NCBI GenBank assembly: GCA_033816765.1
Contig: CM066292.1
Span: 1,178,001-1,242,000 of the forward strand
DNA: 64,000 bases
Origin: Nothopassalora personata
Lineage: Eukaryota > Ascomycota > Dothideomycetes > Mycosphaerellales > Mycosphaerellaceae
Reading direction: 5' to 3'
Shown here: piece after piece, positions 29,910 through 40,719 of the stretch
Numbering within the stretch: position 1 is the first letter of the stretch
How the letters are laid out: each line of letters begins with the position of its first letter
Program-made: the position numbers and the translations under genes
Notes under the pieces: generated by a model
What the model was told of the DNA's origin: nothing
The model's database searches: none
The model's input: the letters and a program-made list of their open reading frames with translations, nothing else

Positions 29910-30408
29910 TGGGGGTTATTATATCTGCTGAATTTATTGCTTGGCCTATCGTCCGCTTCAATGTCCGCTCTATTATTCTTGATCAAAATCCTAGGTGTCA
30001 TAGTACGCTGTTGCTTCGGCAATTGGGGTGCCTTGCTGCTATCCAATGACCGCGCACATGTGACTTCGGTCACGGTCTTAGAGAACTCCGCTTCCTGCCT
30101 TAGGTAGAGATTACCATTCAGCTACGTCCTGGTGGGAACTCTTTTGCCTAATGAAAGGTCTTCACAGCTTGTGAAGGCCTTATCTTTTTGCTCAGGGCAA
30201 GGGTGATCCTAGCGACGGTGGTGCTGCAGGTGCTGCACGCCCAGCGGGTGGAGATGCTGTCTCTGAGTGAGGTGAGGACGATGATGGAGGCATCGATGAT
30301 GTCATGACGATCGTTGTGATATGGTAACGGAGGTGGTGATGGTGATGCTGCTAGCAGCGAGGTTGATGGTGTTTCGGCGCCTGTGATTGGCTGCGCCGTT
30401 GCAGGTGC

Positions 30409-30945
30409 TCATGCGCTGCACCGCTGCTGGTGACAGGGGCGTTTCCGGTCCTTTTGCCATGGGCCAATGGGAGTCCGAGAAACACCTAGTGATGATGGTG
30501 CCAGGGCAGCGCCGGTGAATGGTGGACGCTTGCTCTGGCGGTGGCGGCGCCAGCGGCGCCAGGCGGTGGTGCGGAGCCGGCAGAGGAGACAGTAGTACCG
30601 AACATACCATACAGCCTCTGCCGGTCCATGTTGGTTGAAGAAAGAGGAAGGGTTTGGAACTAAAGAGGTGTTTTTATGCAGTCCTGCTGCTGGTTCCTTC
30701 CTGTTTTGGCATAAAAAGGATAAAAGGGAAGTCGCATCCATCCGAATGCGGAAGGAGAGGCATGATGGAAGCAGCGCTTGGTGGTGGCTGATCACCATGT
30801 CGTGCATGCTATGATGCGCCGAGAAGAGGAGTCCTGTAGTCAAAGCCTGGTGCTGGTAACTGTCGAGAAGAGCCACTAGTGTGGCAGGCCTACGCATCTT
30901 GAGCGTTATCATCACCTCCTGAGGTGATGCGGCCAGTGTTGGCAT
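30409..30945 (-). CDS. Hypothetical 178-codon frame overlapping the end of E2 pol
   Basis: Starts with ATG at 30945, overlaps the last 56 bases of pol in another frame, and continues 480 nt beyond it. The product is rich in Ser, His and Arg. I see no signal peptide, membrane span or known domain. It occupies part of an unusually long gap between pol and the 3' LTR. It may be an accessory frame or chance; no sequence evidence favours translation. Confidence 0.2.
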   Translation of the reverse strand: MPTLAASPQEVMITLKMRRPATLVALLDSYQHQALTTGLLFSAHHSMHDMVISHHQALLPSCLSFRIRMDATSLLSFLCQNRKEPAAGLHKNTSLVPNPSSFFNQHGPAEAVWYVRYYCLLCRLRTTAWRRWRRHRQSKRPPFTGAALAPSSLGVSRTPIGPWQKDRKRPCHQQRCSA

Positions 30946-33900
30946 CTGCAGTGGGCGCTGAGGAGCGTGGATCTACGCCTTCCTCAGCTATGTTAAGCAG
31001 CTTCACGAAGTGCTTGTGCTTCTGTGGTGGCAGCAGCTTAGTGAGCCCATCTGCAGGCATGTCGTTAGTGTTGAGATACCGAATCTCGATATCTCCTCGT
31101 TGGTCTCTCTGGCGGAGCCAATGGTGATGGATGTCAACATGGCGCAGCTTGGTGTCAAGCTTTTGCCCTTGCTGGTTGACAAGTCGAATGGTCTGGGTGT
31201 TGTCACAGTACAGGTGTGTGCACTGGTTGAACTCGAGATGGATCTCGGCGAAGATGCGTTCCCACTGGATCAGCTCTGATGCCGCTTGTGACAGGCCAAG
31301 GAGTTCGGCTTCGGTTGAGGACTTGGTGACAGTGATCTGCTTGGAGGCTTTGTAATCGACTGGTCCGCCGAACAGCATAAAGATCCATCCGCTAGAGCTG
31401 GTCCTGTCGACGTTCATGCCGTAGGAGGCATCTGATGCGCCAAAGAATTCATGGTTCTTGCCGAGATGTTCAGGCTGACTGTGTAGGCCAGTAATGTGCT
31501 TGCTGGCGCCATATACAAGGCAGAGGTTCTTGGTCTCCAGGAGGTAGCGCAAGCACTGATCCGCAAGCTTTAGATGTGTGTCCGTTGGCTTGGTTAGGTA
31601 CTGCGAGAGCATAGACAGGGAAAAGGCGATGTCTGGGCGTGTGTGCGTTGCTGCGAAGTTTAGAGACCCAATACGTTGTTGGTACGCAAGGATCTTTATA
31701 GCGTCTGCGACGTGACCCTCGGGCACCGTCCAGTCGAGGTGTTGATCCACTGGCACATTGGTCTTGCGTGCGCTGGTGGATATGCTAAACTTGGCGGCGA
31801 GCTTCTCTATGTAGTCCTCTTGTGAGAGCCACAGCAGTCTCTTTTGCCGGTCTCGTGTTACCTTGATTCCTAAGAACCAGGTCAGATCTCCGAGCTCGTG
31901 CATCTCGTATGCGTCAAGAAGCTGTTGCTTGATGTGTGCCGCATGGGCCTTGTTCTTGCGATGGTAGAGCATGACCAGGTCGTCCACGTAGAAGAAGAAC
32001 ATGACCTTGTCGTTATGATAGATGCACTCAGAGTCTGACAGGGGAACCAGGCCCAAAGAGGAGAGCGTTGCAGTGAGGGAGTTGTACCAAAGGAGAGGGG
32101 ATTCCTTGAGTCCGTAGAGAGCCTTGACCAGCTTGAGAGCATGGCCAGATCCATCCGATGGTCGGTCGATTCCAGGAGGTGGTTGCAGGTACATGGTGTA
32201 CGGCAGGTCCGAATTCAGAAAGGCATTCACAACATCAAACTGTTCAGCTTCTAGGTCGAAGCTCGCGGCCATAGCACAGCAGAGGCGGAACATGCTTGCT
32301 GGCAGTGTGGCGGCGTATGTATCTAAGTGTGTGCCCTGTAGATCGCCTCTTGCGCATAGCCGGGCCTTGAAGCTCTTTAGCATGCCATGCTCATCCAGCT
32401 TGTACTTGTACACCCACTTCAGCGGCAGTGGTGGCTGAAGTCCCTCCTCTTCTTGCTGAGCATCATGATCCTTCTCTTGCTGAGTTGCCCATTTGAATGT
32501 GCCAGTAGAGATTGCCTTAGCAAACTCCTTGGCCATGGCTTCACGCCATTGTTGGGCGAAGCGGTGCTTCATGGCGGCACAGTAGTTCAGAGGTTCGGGC
32601 GGAAGGTCATCGCGGTGCATCGACGTGATGGTGTTGACACGGCGTGGAGGAGAGAAGTCGCGTGTGCGTTCGGATCGAAGGACATCGTGGTACTTACGGC
32701 CTGGATAACGAGGTCTCTGGCGGATGCCCGCCATCTGGCTGATGATAACGTTAGCAACCATGATATTGTGCAGAGCATGGTGGAAGTAGGCCGTTCTGAG
32801 TCTCTTGCCGGATCCGGTGAGGGCGTAATTAGTGTCAGCGGAAAAGTCATCCATTTGGCTGAGTTCTTCGAAGGGGATTGTAGGCGGAGCGGCAGCGACA
32901 TTTGAAGTCGTCGAAGCATCTGCTATGAGCTCCTCACGATCTTCCTCTGTGAGGGCATCCATCAACTGCTGTTGCAGTGTGTTGATGTACTGTTGTTCAG
33001 ACGCGTCACTGTTGTTTACCGCGTTGTTGTTGTAGTCAGAGTTCTCTGTGCTCTCATTGGTCGCTGGTTCGACCCCGGATTTGACCTGGTCTCGTGAAAG
33101 TGCAGGGGTTATAGCGTCATTTGTTGATGGCCAATCAAGTGGCTGGAAACTGCTGTCACCTTCAGGTTGGTTGAATGTTGCTGGCGCTCGGTGTTGTGGC
33201 CAGTGTGGTTCATGCCTAAGCAGTAATTGTTGATGGGCGTGTTGACGAGGGTTTTGATGGAGCGGCTGCTGTTGAGCCTGTTCTTCCACCCCCTCGGCCT
33301 GTGCTGTGTCCTGCTCATGGTGAGCCACATACAGGTCGTAGTACTGTTCAGGCTCTTCAGCCGGTTCTACTATTGCGATGTTCTCAACAGGGGTTGAGTA
33401 ACCAGCAGTGAGAATTGATGGGTCGTAGAACGTGGTCTCATCAAAGAGGACGTCCTTTACCCGCATGACCCTATCTTTCGATGGGTCCCACACCCTGTAG
33501 ATGTTGGTAGAGTCGTAGCCCACAAGGTATCCGATGAGTGCTCGTTCTTTAAGCTTCTCAGTCTTGCCTGGTTGAGTAGTGCCATGAATGTACACGTAGG
33601 CTAGGCAGCCGTACACTACCATGTGGCCCACATTTGGTACCCTGCCTGTTGCCAATTCGAAGGGAGTCTTCCAGCCTTTTGATTGGATTGGTGACCGCCA
33701 GAGAATGTAGACGGCAGCTGCTGTGCATTCATTCCAGAGCTTTTCAGGCAGGCGAGCATGAATGCGGATTGTGCGAGACATCGTGATGATGACGCCGCCC
33801 GCTCGTTCTGCTGGGTCCTGGTTAGACGCGTAGTCAGCAGTGTTGTGCCACTCAATTTGATTGTTGTTGATGGTTGAGCGGAAGGCTGTGCCAATGGCTG

Positions 33901-35605
33901 CTTCATTATCGCTGTAGAAGCAAACAAACCTGCGCCCAATGAAATTGATGAAGCTGAGCAGGCTGTTGAAGCAAGCCAATACTGATGGTTGGTCCCTATT
34001 CTTGATGGTGAATTGAAAGTGCCCATGGGTATCCAAATCGTAGAAATGAACCAGGTAACGATCACCATTGTATGCTGGTGTGAACTCAGCCAAATCCATG
34101 GCCACGTGCCCATAGGGAGTCATTGCCCTGATTGGCTTGGTCCTGTTGAACACTTTGTGTGCCTTGGCCAGGCCACATGCTCTGCAATGTGCAGTGAGGG
34201 GTGCCTTGGGTGCATCAGGGTTGATGACCACCCCCTTAACTCTGAACGGAAGCTGGTTAATGCGTTCAGCGCCAATATGGCCGAAGATTTGGTGCCACTG
34301 GCGGCCTGAGAGCTTGCGGTGTTTAATGGGGGTCCTGCTGGACGTTGCTGCACCTTTGGTGCCCCCTGTGCTGTTCATTACTGCCATAACGGTACGGTCG
34401 CCGTTGGAGTCCTGAACAGGCGGTGTTTGGATAGTATCACCCTTGCCAATTGTGCTGATAAAGTGCGCTGTGCGCTGCTTCTCAGTAATCTTTGGCAGGA
34501 TGCTCCCATCATTGCTCGATGGCCATTTGTAGACCATCTCTGACTGAGGCGGTGTGACTACCTTGAAGAAGGGGATTGTGCCAGTAGGGCGGTGCAGGTC
34601 CATTAATTTCTTGTCATTGTAATAGACTGAATTGGTGCGTCCGTGCCACCAAAGTCCAGCCGTCTCCATGCGTGAGTGGGAGATAACGTTCACATGAAAG
34701 CCTGGGCAATAGGCCACATCCAATAGGGTGAATGGTATCCCCTCTATCTTCATGCGAACCTTGCCCAATGCGGCAATAGGGAATGTCGTGGTTCCGGCTT
34801 GGATTGATGATGTGGTTAGGCGCTCTGCAATGAATTCTACGCCCTGCTGGTCATGGTGATTGATGACATGGGTGTCCGAGCAGTTGTCGTATACCCAGCA
34901 ATCCCTGAAGTTGAAGCTCAATTGGCTTATCGAGCTCGAAAGGACAGTGAGACCAGTGAAGCCGTGCGGTGCGGCCTTGCCCTTGGCAATTGCCTCATCT
35001 CGTTCCTCATCCGTGCGCCCATTGCGGTTCAATACGCCTAGTAAGCGTTCACCATCATCGCCTAAGCAGTAATTGATAAAGTGCTTCCAGCACTTCTTCC
35101 ACTGCTCAGAGCGCTGATCCTTTGATGGACGCTTCTTAGGGTTGACTACATCGCATAAATAGAGGTTCTTGTGACAACTCTCCTTAGGCTCGCCGGTGAT
35201 GTTCCAGCAGCCGCTTGGCTTGTCACTGCTCTTGTTGTCCTTGTTGCCACGGTCACGGCTCTTGTCGCCGCGGCTGCGGCCACGCGTGTTGTTGTTGTTC
35301 CTACCCCCTGTGCCTGCTGTAGGTGCTGGGGTCGGTAGGACTTCTGGAGGATCGTGTTCGGCTGATAGCTCGCCTGCGAAGGTTGCAAAGACTGATCGAC
35401 CGCTGTTAGTGACTAGGGTGGTATCGCGTATCCATTCGAGGTATCGCTCAGTAAGTTTGCTAAGAGAGAGCTTGTCACGCTTCCACTCGTTATACAGTGA
35501 TGCTCCATAGGTAGGAGCTTGCTTCTGCTGTATTGCGAGCAAGAAGTGTCGTGCTAGGTCTCCGTACTCAGCGTGGTTGCAATCCAGCATCTTGGTCTGC
35601 AACAC
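30890..35605 (-). CDS. pol: E2 Pol polyprotein (Gag C-terminus, protease, integrase, RT, RNase H)
   Basis: 1,571 codons, in the same frame as gag and open from the TGA at 35615-35617. The first listed codon is GTG, so it is probably not an independent start. The first about 130 residues look like the rest of Gag (basic R-G-R-S-R-G-D stretch). From there: Cys/His cluster at about 133-151; protease motif D-N-C-S at 240-243, where D-S/T-G is expected; integrase zinc domain at about 438-477 (H, H, C, C); catalytic D504, D566 and E600; RT at about 1030-1270 with YVDD near 1206; RNase H at about 1380-1530. Domain order is copia. The protein would process Gag, make the cDNA and integrate it. Apart from the protease motif and the upstream stop it looks intact. 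Confidence 0.92.
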   Translation of the reverse strand: MLQTKMLDCNHAEYGDLARHFLLAIQQKQAPTYGASLYNEWKRDKLSLSKLTERYLEWIRDTTLVTNSGRSVFATFAGELSAEHDPPEVLPTPAPTAGTGGRNNNNTRGRSRGDKSRDRGNKDNKSSDKPSGCWNITGEPKESCHKNLYLCDVVNPKKRPSKDQRSEQWKKCWKHFINYCLGDDGERLLGVLNRNGRTDEERDEAIAKGKAAPHGFTGLTVLSSSISQLSFNFRDCWVYDNCSDTHVINHHDQQGVEFIAERLTTSSIQAGTTTFPIAALGKVRMKIEGIPFTLLDVAYCPGFHVNVISHSRMETAGLWWHGRTNSVYYNDKKLMDLHRPTGTIPFFKVVTPPQSEMVYKWPSSNDGSILPKITEKQRTAHFISTIGKGDTIQTPPVQDSNGDRTVMAVMNSTGGTKGAATSSRTPIKHRKLSGRQWHQIFGHIGAERINQLPFRVKGVVINPDAPKAPLTAHCRACGLAKAHKVFNRTKPIRAMTPYGHVAMDLAEFTPAYNGDRYLVHFYDLDTHGHFQFTIKNRDQPSVLACFNSLLSFINFIGRRFVCFYSDNEAAIGTAFRSTINNNQIEWHNTADYASNQDPAERAGGVIITMSRTIRIHARLPEKLWNECTAAAVYILWRSPIQSKGWKTPFELATGRVPNVGHMVVYGCLAYVYIHGTTQPGKTEKLKERALIGYLVGYDSTNIYRVWDPSKDRVMRVKDVLFDETTFYDPSILTAGYSTPVENIAIVEPAEEPEQYYDLYVAHHEQDTAQAEGVEEQAQQQPLHQNPRQHAHQQLLLRHEPHWPQHRAPATFNQPEGDSSFQPLDWPSTNDAITPALSRDQVKSGVEPATNESTENSDYNNNAVNNSDASEQQYINTLQQQLMDALTEEDREELIADASTTSNVAAAPPTIPFEELSQMDDFSADTNYALTGSGKRLRTAYFHHALHNIMVANVIISQMAGIRQRPRYPGRKYHDVLRSERTRDFSPPRRVNTITSMHRDDLPPEPLNYCAAMKHRFAQQWREAMAKEFAKAISTGTFKWATQQEKDHDAQQEEEGLQPPLPLKWVYKYKLDEHGMLKSFKARLCARGDLQGTHLDTYAATLPASMFRLCCAMAASFDLEAEQFDVVNAFLNSDLPYTMYLQPPPGIDRPSDGSGHALKLVKALYGLKESPLLWYNSLTATLSSLGLVPLSDSECIYHNDKVMFFFYVDDLVMLYHRKNKAHAAHIKQQLLDAYEMHELGDLTWFLGIKVTRDRQKRLLWLSQEDYIEKLAAKFSISTSARKTNVPVDQHLDWTVPEGHVADAIKILAYQQRIGSLNFAATHTRPDIAFSLSMLSQYLTKPTDTHLKLADQCLRYLLETKNLCLVYGASKHITGLHSQPEHLGKNHEFFGASDASYGMNVDRTSSSGWIFMLFGGPVDYKASKQITVTKSSTEAELLGLSQAASELIQWERIFAEIHLEFNQCTHLYCDNTQTIRLVNQQGQKLDTKLRHVDIHHHWLRQRDQRGDIEIRYLNTNDMPADGLTKLLPPQKHKHFVKLLNIAEEGVDPRSSAPTADANTGRITSGGDDNAQDA

Positions 35606-35614
35606 CAGCCAGTC

Positions 35615-36127
35615 TCAGCACCAGTCGTCAATCCTTCGGGCTTGGCTCTTCTGAAGCCTGTTCAGCTCTAGTGTGAGTTGTCGCTTACGTAGCATGTCGT
35701 CTGGTCCATACTGTGTCTTTAGAGCCTGGTACTTGCCTCTGAGAGTGCGTTTCCCATGCATAAGCTCTTGGCCTAGCTCCGTAGTAGTACGGATCAGGTA
35801 GGTGACCAGTTTGGACCTTGCTGCGGCAAAGATGTCATACATCCGCTGCCTACGCTCAGCGTCCGACTGACGGAGCTCGATAAGCTCTTTGTCTGCCGCC
35901 GTAGCGTCTTTGGCAGTGTATGCTGATTGGATCTGTTCGAACGTCAAGAACACCGGCTCTACTGGCTCGGCGATAGTGTCGTTCGGATCCACATACTTCC
36001 AGATGTTCAGAGACTCAGCGTAGAGCTCTAACTGACGGTTAAACTTGTCCCATTGGTCATGACTCTTAAGAACGATAGTAGCGTGCGGCAAAGCACCGGT
36101 ACCACCGGGTGTCTCAGTAGTCGCCAT
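35615..36127 (-). CDS. gag: E2 Gag N-terminal part, ending at an in-frame TGA
   Basis: 170 codons from ATG at 36127; a frame open from further upstream uses only a TTG. It reads like the copia capsid start (UBN2/Retrotran_gag type): a W-D-K-F-N-R-Q-L segment, then W-K-Y-V-D-P, then Y-D-I-F-A-A-A. It ends R-R-I-D-D-W-C-stop. The next codons, in the same frame, continue as D-W-L-V-L-Q, so the stop splits one polyprotein. Either it is a single nonsense change or the element uses readthrough. As it stands only a truncated Gag would be made efficiently. Confidence 0.8.
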   Translation of the reverse strand: MATTETPGGTGALPHATIVLKSHDQWDKFNRQLELYAESLNIWKYVDPNDTIAEPVEPVFLTFEQIQSAYTAKDATAADKELIELRQSDAERRQRMYDIFAAARSKLVTYLIRTTTELGQELMHGKRTLRGKYQALKTQYGPDDMLRKRQLTLELNRLQKSQARRIDDWC

Positions 36128-36292
36128 GACGGTGTTGATGGGCCCAATGAAAGTTCCTATAGGTCCACTGGGGTCACTGCACTGCTGTGCAATGGTTATT
36201 AATGGGATAATGATGGATCCCACTGGTTTTTGATGACGATGCAAAATCTGCTCTAGGGCTTCGTTTTGTGCAGCGAACGTTAGTGAGCGCCT

Positions 36293-36306
36293 GTCGGGCT
36301 CATAAC
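36293..36306 (-). other. E2 primer-binding site (half tRNA-Met type)
   Basis: Directly inside the 5' LTR the RNA-sense bases are GTTATGAGCCCGAC. Their complement, GTCGGGCTCATAAC, is a tRNA-Met anticodon loop (CTCATAA) with its 5' stem. This suggests priming by a tRNA half, as in Drosophila copia and Ty5. Confidence 0.75.
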
Positions 36307-36512
36307 TATCACGTTACAAGTGGTTGGAAGTCATGAAATGGGCTCATAAAGGTGTTTCAAAAGCAGATAGTAGATTGCATGTGTCTAAGCTAGAATTGAA
36401 GGGGCTGCTTGTGAAAAGGCTGCAGGTGACTAATCAATGTCACCTGATTCTTGGCGGCTGCTGCCTCAGGTTTGATTGGGCTGCAGCGCCGGTGCACGCT
36501 TGGATCGTGGCA
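36307..36512 (-). repeat. E2 5' LTR (206 bp)
   Basis: Partner of 29335-29540. It ends GTGGCA on the plus strand, where the other copy has GTGACA, and is followed by CTAGT. Confidence 0.93.
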
Positions 36513-36517
36513 CTAGT

Positions 36518-39500
36518 AGTCCTAGCCTTACGTATTAAAAGTACTAAGCGCTAAGGTAGTAGCGAAGGGTACGACCGTAGATAGTATATCCGTCGTAAGC
36601 GAGAAGCTAAGGGTATATATAAGTAGGTTAATTACCTAAACTAATAGAAGTTAAGTTAAGTACCGGGCGCCTTAGGTACAAGTTAGTAGCGAGACGCCGG
36701 AAGCTCGTCTATAACTAGCTAGAAGTCGAGAATAGAATACTACGGCTACGGTAAGAAGGGTTATATTAGGACGGAATGCTAAATAGGAAAAGGGTACAGG
36801 ACTAGGTATAGGTCGCTCCTAAGTCCGAGTTCCTACGTAGACCCCTTAAGGTAAGTTAATATAAATCTAGTACGTTACTTACAGAGCGTAGTTAAGACGC
36901 GTAAAGGCTTTTACGAGGCTACGTTTCTCCTAGATAATAGTATAGATCTAAGCTTAGTATTATATAAGTATATACTCCGTTACTAGATATAACCTATTAG
37001 TAGTATAAAGCTCCTAAATTTAGAGTCGTACGTATAGGACTAAGGGTATTACTATAGCGCCTATACGCTTTACGTACGACTTACTAATAATATAGAAGTA
37101 GAGCGCGTAAGTAACGCTATCTACTATATAGCGCCTATAAGTAGGCCGTTAGTGATCTTAGGTAGACCCTAGCGGTATTGTAATTAGATTATAAAGGCTA
37201 ATAAGGATAATAAGTAGTTCTACGGTACCGAGACGCTTACGGTATAGTAGCGTAATATACGCGAGTTCCTTAAACATCTCGACAGCTTAGAGTAGGTATA
37301 TACGATAAATATTTAGTATATTACTATAGTAGTAACTAAAGTAGAGGGCCCGTTATAGCCTAAAGAAAGTATAGACTTCCGGGATATATACGTACATAAT
37401 AAGTAGGCGAAGCGTAAGATACCTAAAGGAGTTAAGTATACGATTAATCTCGTAGAAGAAAAGAAACCTCCCTTTAAGCTACTATACACCTAGTTCTTAG
37501 CTAAGCTAGAGGTCTTAACGTAATACCTTACGTAATTAATAGAGAAGGGATAGATTAGGTAATCCGTAAGTAAGGCGGGTATACCTATTCTATTTATACT
37601 AAAGAAGAATATTATTCTTAGGCTCTATATAGATTATAGAGGCCTAAATAAAATTATAGTAAAGAATTAATATCTACTACCCCTAATTAGCGAGACATTA
37701 GATAGGCTATAGAGTACGAGGCTCTTTACTATAATCGACCTATAGGATACCTACTACCGTATTCCTATTAAGTAAGGAGACGAGTAGAAGACTACGTTTC
37801 GTACGTAATACGGTTACTATAAGTACTTAGTAATGTCTTTTAGGTTAACTAACGTATACGCTACCTTTTAGGGGTATATTAATAAGGCCCTTACTAGACT
37901 AGTAGATAATATCTACGTAGTCTACCTAGATAACATCCTTATCTATAGCGTAGCGCGTAAGGAGTATATACGAGCTATACGCGCGGTACTTAAGAGGCTA
38001 TAAAAATTCGCCATATTTACAAATCTAAAGAAGTATAGCTTCTTCTAGGAGAGTACCAAGTTCTTAGGGTTTATTGTAAGCGTCGTAGGCGTATTAATAA
38101 ATAGGAGTAGGGTAGCTATATTACGTTACAAGTGGTTGGAAGTCATGAAATGAGCTTATAAAGGTGTTTCAAAAGCAGATAGTAGATTGCATGTGTCTAA
38201 GCTAGAATTGAAAGGGCTGCTTGTGGAAAGGCTACAGGTGACTAATCAATGTCACCTGATTCTTAGCCGCTGCTGCCTCAGGTTTGATTGAGCTGTAGCG
38301 CCGGTGCACGCTTGGATTGTGACAAGCTATAATCGAGGAATAGCCTACGCCTACGAGGTTTTATAAGGTTTAATCCTTCCTAGGGTTCTATAACTTCTAT
38401 AGGCGCTTTATCGAGAGGTACTCGAGGATTATAAAGCTATTAATAGACCTACTAAAGGGATATAAGAATAGTAAGAAGTAAGGGCCTCTTATATAGTCTA
38501 CTTACGAGGAGTAAGCGTTCTAACGGCTAAAAGCTAGATTCCTCGGAGTACCTATCCTAAGATACTTCGACCCTTCGTTATATATAAGGGTAGAAACGGA
38601 TACCTTAGGTTTTACGATTATAGGTATTATCTCTTAGTTATTTAGGACTAAGTAGTATCTAATTGCCTTCTATTCTCCTAAGATAGTACCTACTAAGTAT
38701 AATTATAAGACCTATAACTAGGAGCTACTAGTAGTAGTAGAGGCATTTAAGTATTAGTAACCGTACCTTAAAGGCGTATCGTATACGGTTTAGGTACTAG
38801 TCGACTATATAAACCTATAAGGTTTTATAATAGTAAAGTAGCTAAATAGGAGGTAAGCTCGATAGGCGACGTTTCTATAATCTTTCGACTTCGTAGTAGA
38901 GTAAAGGCCGGGGAAGAGTAACCTAGCCGATATACTATCGCGACGTAGTAACTACGTATACGTAGCGTAGTAGACGTCGAACTTGCTTCCTACTCTATAA
39001 AGTAAGCTATCTTTCTAGAAGGAATCCCTATTAAGAGAGGACGAGTCTATAGTAAGGCGCGTAACCGCTACCTACGAGAAGATATAGGATAAGGCAACGA
39101 TAACGGTAGTAGGAGCCTACGAGCCGTAAGGGACCCGATCGCTACTAGTAAGAGTATACGCTATAATAATATAAGGCGGCCTAGGTAAACTACTTATACT
39201 ACTAATAAAAATCGTATAGGGTAGAGACAATAGGTACGTTATATACTTATTATAGGCGCCTAGCGAAGGGGACGCTAAGGACTAGTATATAAAAGACGGG
39301 TTAGTCTATTGTAGAAACGCGATTATAGTACCTAAAGATTATATAGTAAGAGTATAGTTACTCTATATATATTATAACGACCTACTAGTAGGGCACTTTA
39401 GTAAGGTAAAGACTAAAGAGCTACTACGACGTTACTACTAGTAGGAATTACTTAGTAAGGATATAAGGTAGTATATAGGAAACTATAGAGTGTATTAAAC

Positions 39501-40640
39501 CTTAAAGGCAACGCGCTATCGACCCTACGGCGAGCTATAACTACTTTCTAGGCTAGACGGTCTATAGTAAGAAATTACTATAGATTTTATTACGGACCTA
39601 CCGCTAAGTAAGTAAGGAGAATACGTATATAATACGATCCTAGTAATCGTCAACCGCTACTCTAAAATTAACTTATACATTCCTACGACTAAGATATATA
39701 TAGCCGCGGAGCTTACGAGGATCTTACAAGACGAAGTCGTACGGCATTATAGTATCCTAGCGGGTATAGTAAGTAACCGCGGGTTAGTATTTACGAGTAA
39801 GTTCTAGAGTAACTTCTACTTCGAGGCGTAGGTAAAGCGTAAGCTATCTATAGCTTTTTACCCTTAGACTAACGGTTAGACTAAGAGGGTAAACTAAACC
39901 TTAGACTAGTACCTTCGTTATTACTATAGCGAGAACTAGATAGAGTAGGCTAAGTAGCTAGCTATTACTAAATTCGTATATAATAACAGCGTCTACCCTA
40001 CGCTACGTATAAGTCTCTTTAAGATAGCTTATAGTTAGAGACCTAAGATTGCCCTAATACCTATAGGATCTCGAGGCGAGATCTGGGAAGGGGAGGTACT
40101 AGTAGCGGTAGACTTAGTTAACCGTATATAAGAAATACGCGCTACGCTTACGAAGCGCTAGGAAACGGTAGTAGCTAACTGGGCTCGCTACTATAATAAG
40201 ACTTATAAGGCTAAGAGCTATTACGTAGGCAATATAGTCTTATTATCTACAAAGAACCTAAGGTTAGTATTCCTAAAGAAGAAGATAGGTCCGAAGTTTA
40301 TCGGACTATATCGTATTATTAACGCTATTAGTAAGTAGACGTGCCGCCTAGGATTACTAGTAGAGATAAGAATCTACGATATATTTCATATATCCCTTAT
40401 TAAGCCGTATATAGGTAGCGAGAAGGATAGAGGTACTATACTCCTTGCTAATAAGGTTAGGGAATATAAAGTAGAGGTAGTACTAGGAAAGCGTAGGTAG
40501 AAGGGTAAAGTATAGTACCTAGTATAATAGAAGGGCTAGCTAGAGGAATATAATAGCTAGGAGCTAGTATAAGAACTTATAAATACTACGCGTATAGTAG
40601 GCAAATATAAGGCGTTATAGAAGGTAATATAAGATATGAG
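36518..40640 (+). pseudogene. RIPped gypsy family C pol relic with chromodomain
   Basis: Plus-strand reading with abundant TAG. Protease region at about 36900-37250; RT at about 37590-38118, with Y-L-D-N where Y-L-D-D is expected (about 37925); a solo LTR at 38119-38324 interrupts it. RT thumb and RNase H run to about 38960; integrase zinc region near 39350-39480; core with D...D...E remnants at 39570-39900; C-terminal module near 40200-40420; chromodomain at about 40455-40600, with its Trp codons read as TAG. Family C differs from A in sequence throughout. Non-functional. Confidence 0.78.
38119..38324 (-). repeat. Solo LTR of the E2 copia family
   Basis: 206 bp, the same length as the E2 LTRs, flanked by AGCTA (38114-38118 and 38325-38329). 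About ten differences from E2, mostly G-to-A or C-to-T. It still holds many CpA/TpG while its host gypsy-C is saturated with RIP. Confidence 0.9.
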
Positions 40641-40719
40641 AGGGAGGGAAGAAGATTCTACATTTATAAAAATAAAAATAAAAGTAAGATCCCTTTATTA
40701 GAGCGTAATATATAGGCGC

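Larger units (their letters stand above)
29335..36512 (-). mobile_element. E2: young Ty1/copia retrotransposon
   Basis: 7,178 bp with 206-bp LTRs (29335-29540 and 36307-36512) that differ at one base (A29538 against G36510), and a perfect CTAGT duplication (29330-29334 and 36513-36517). On the minus strand: 5' LTR, half-tRNA primer site, gag, pol in copia order (protease, integrase, RT, RNase H), then about 1.35 kb before the 3' LTR. There is no RIP signature across the body. An in-frame TGA separates gag from pol. The element interrupts the gag region of gypsy-C. Confidence 0.94.
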
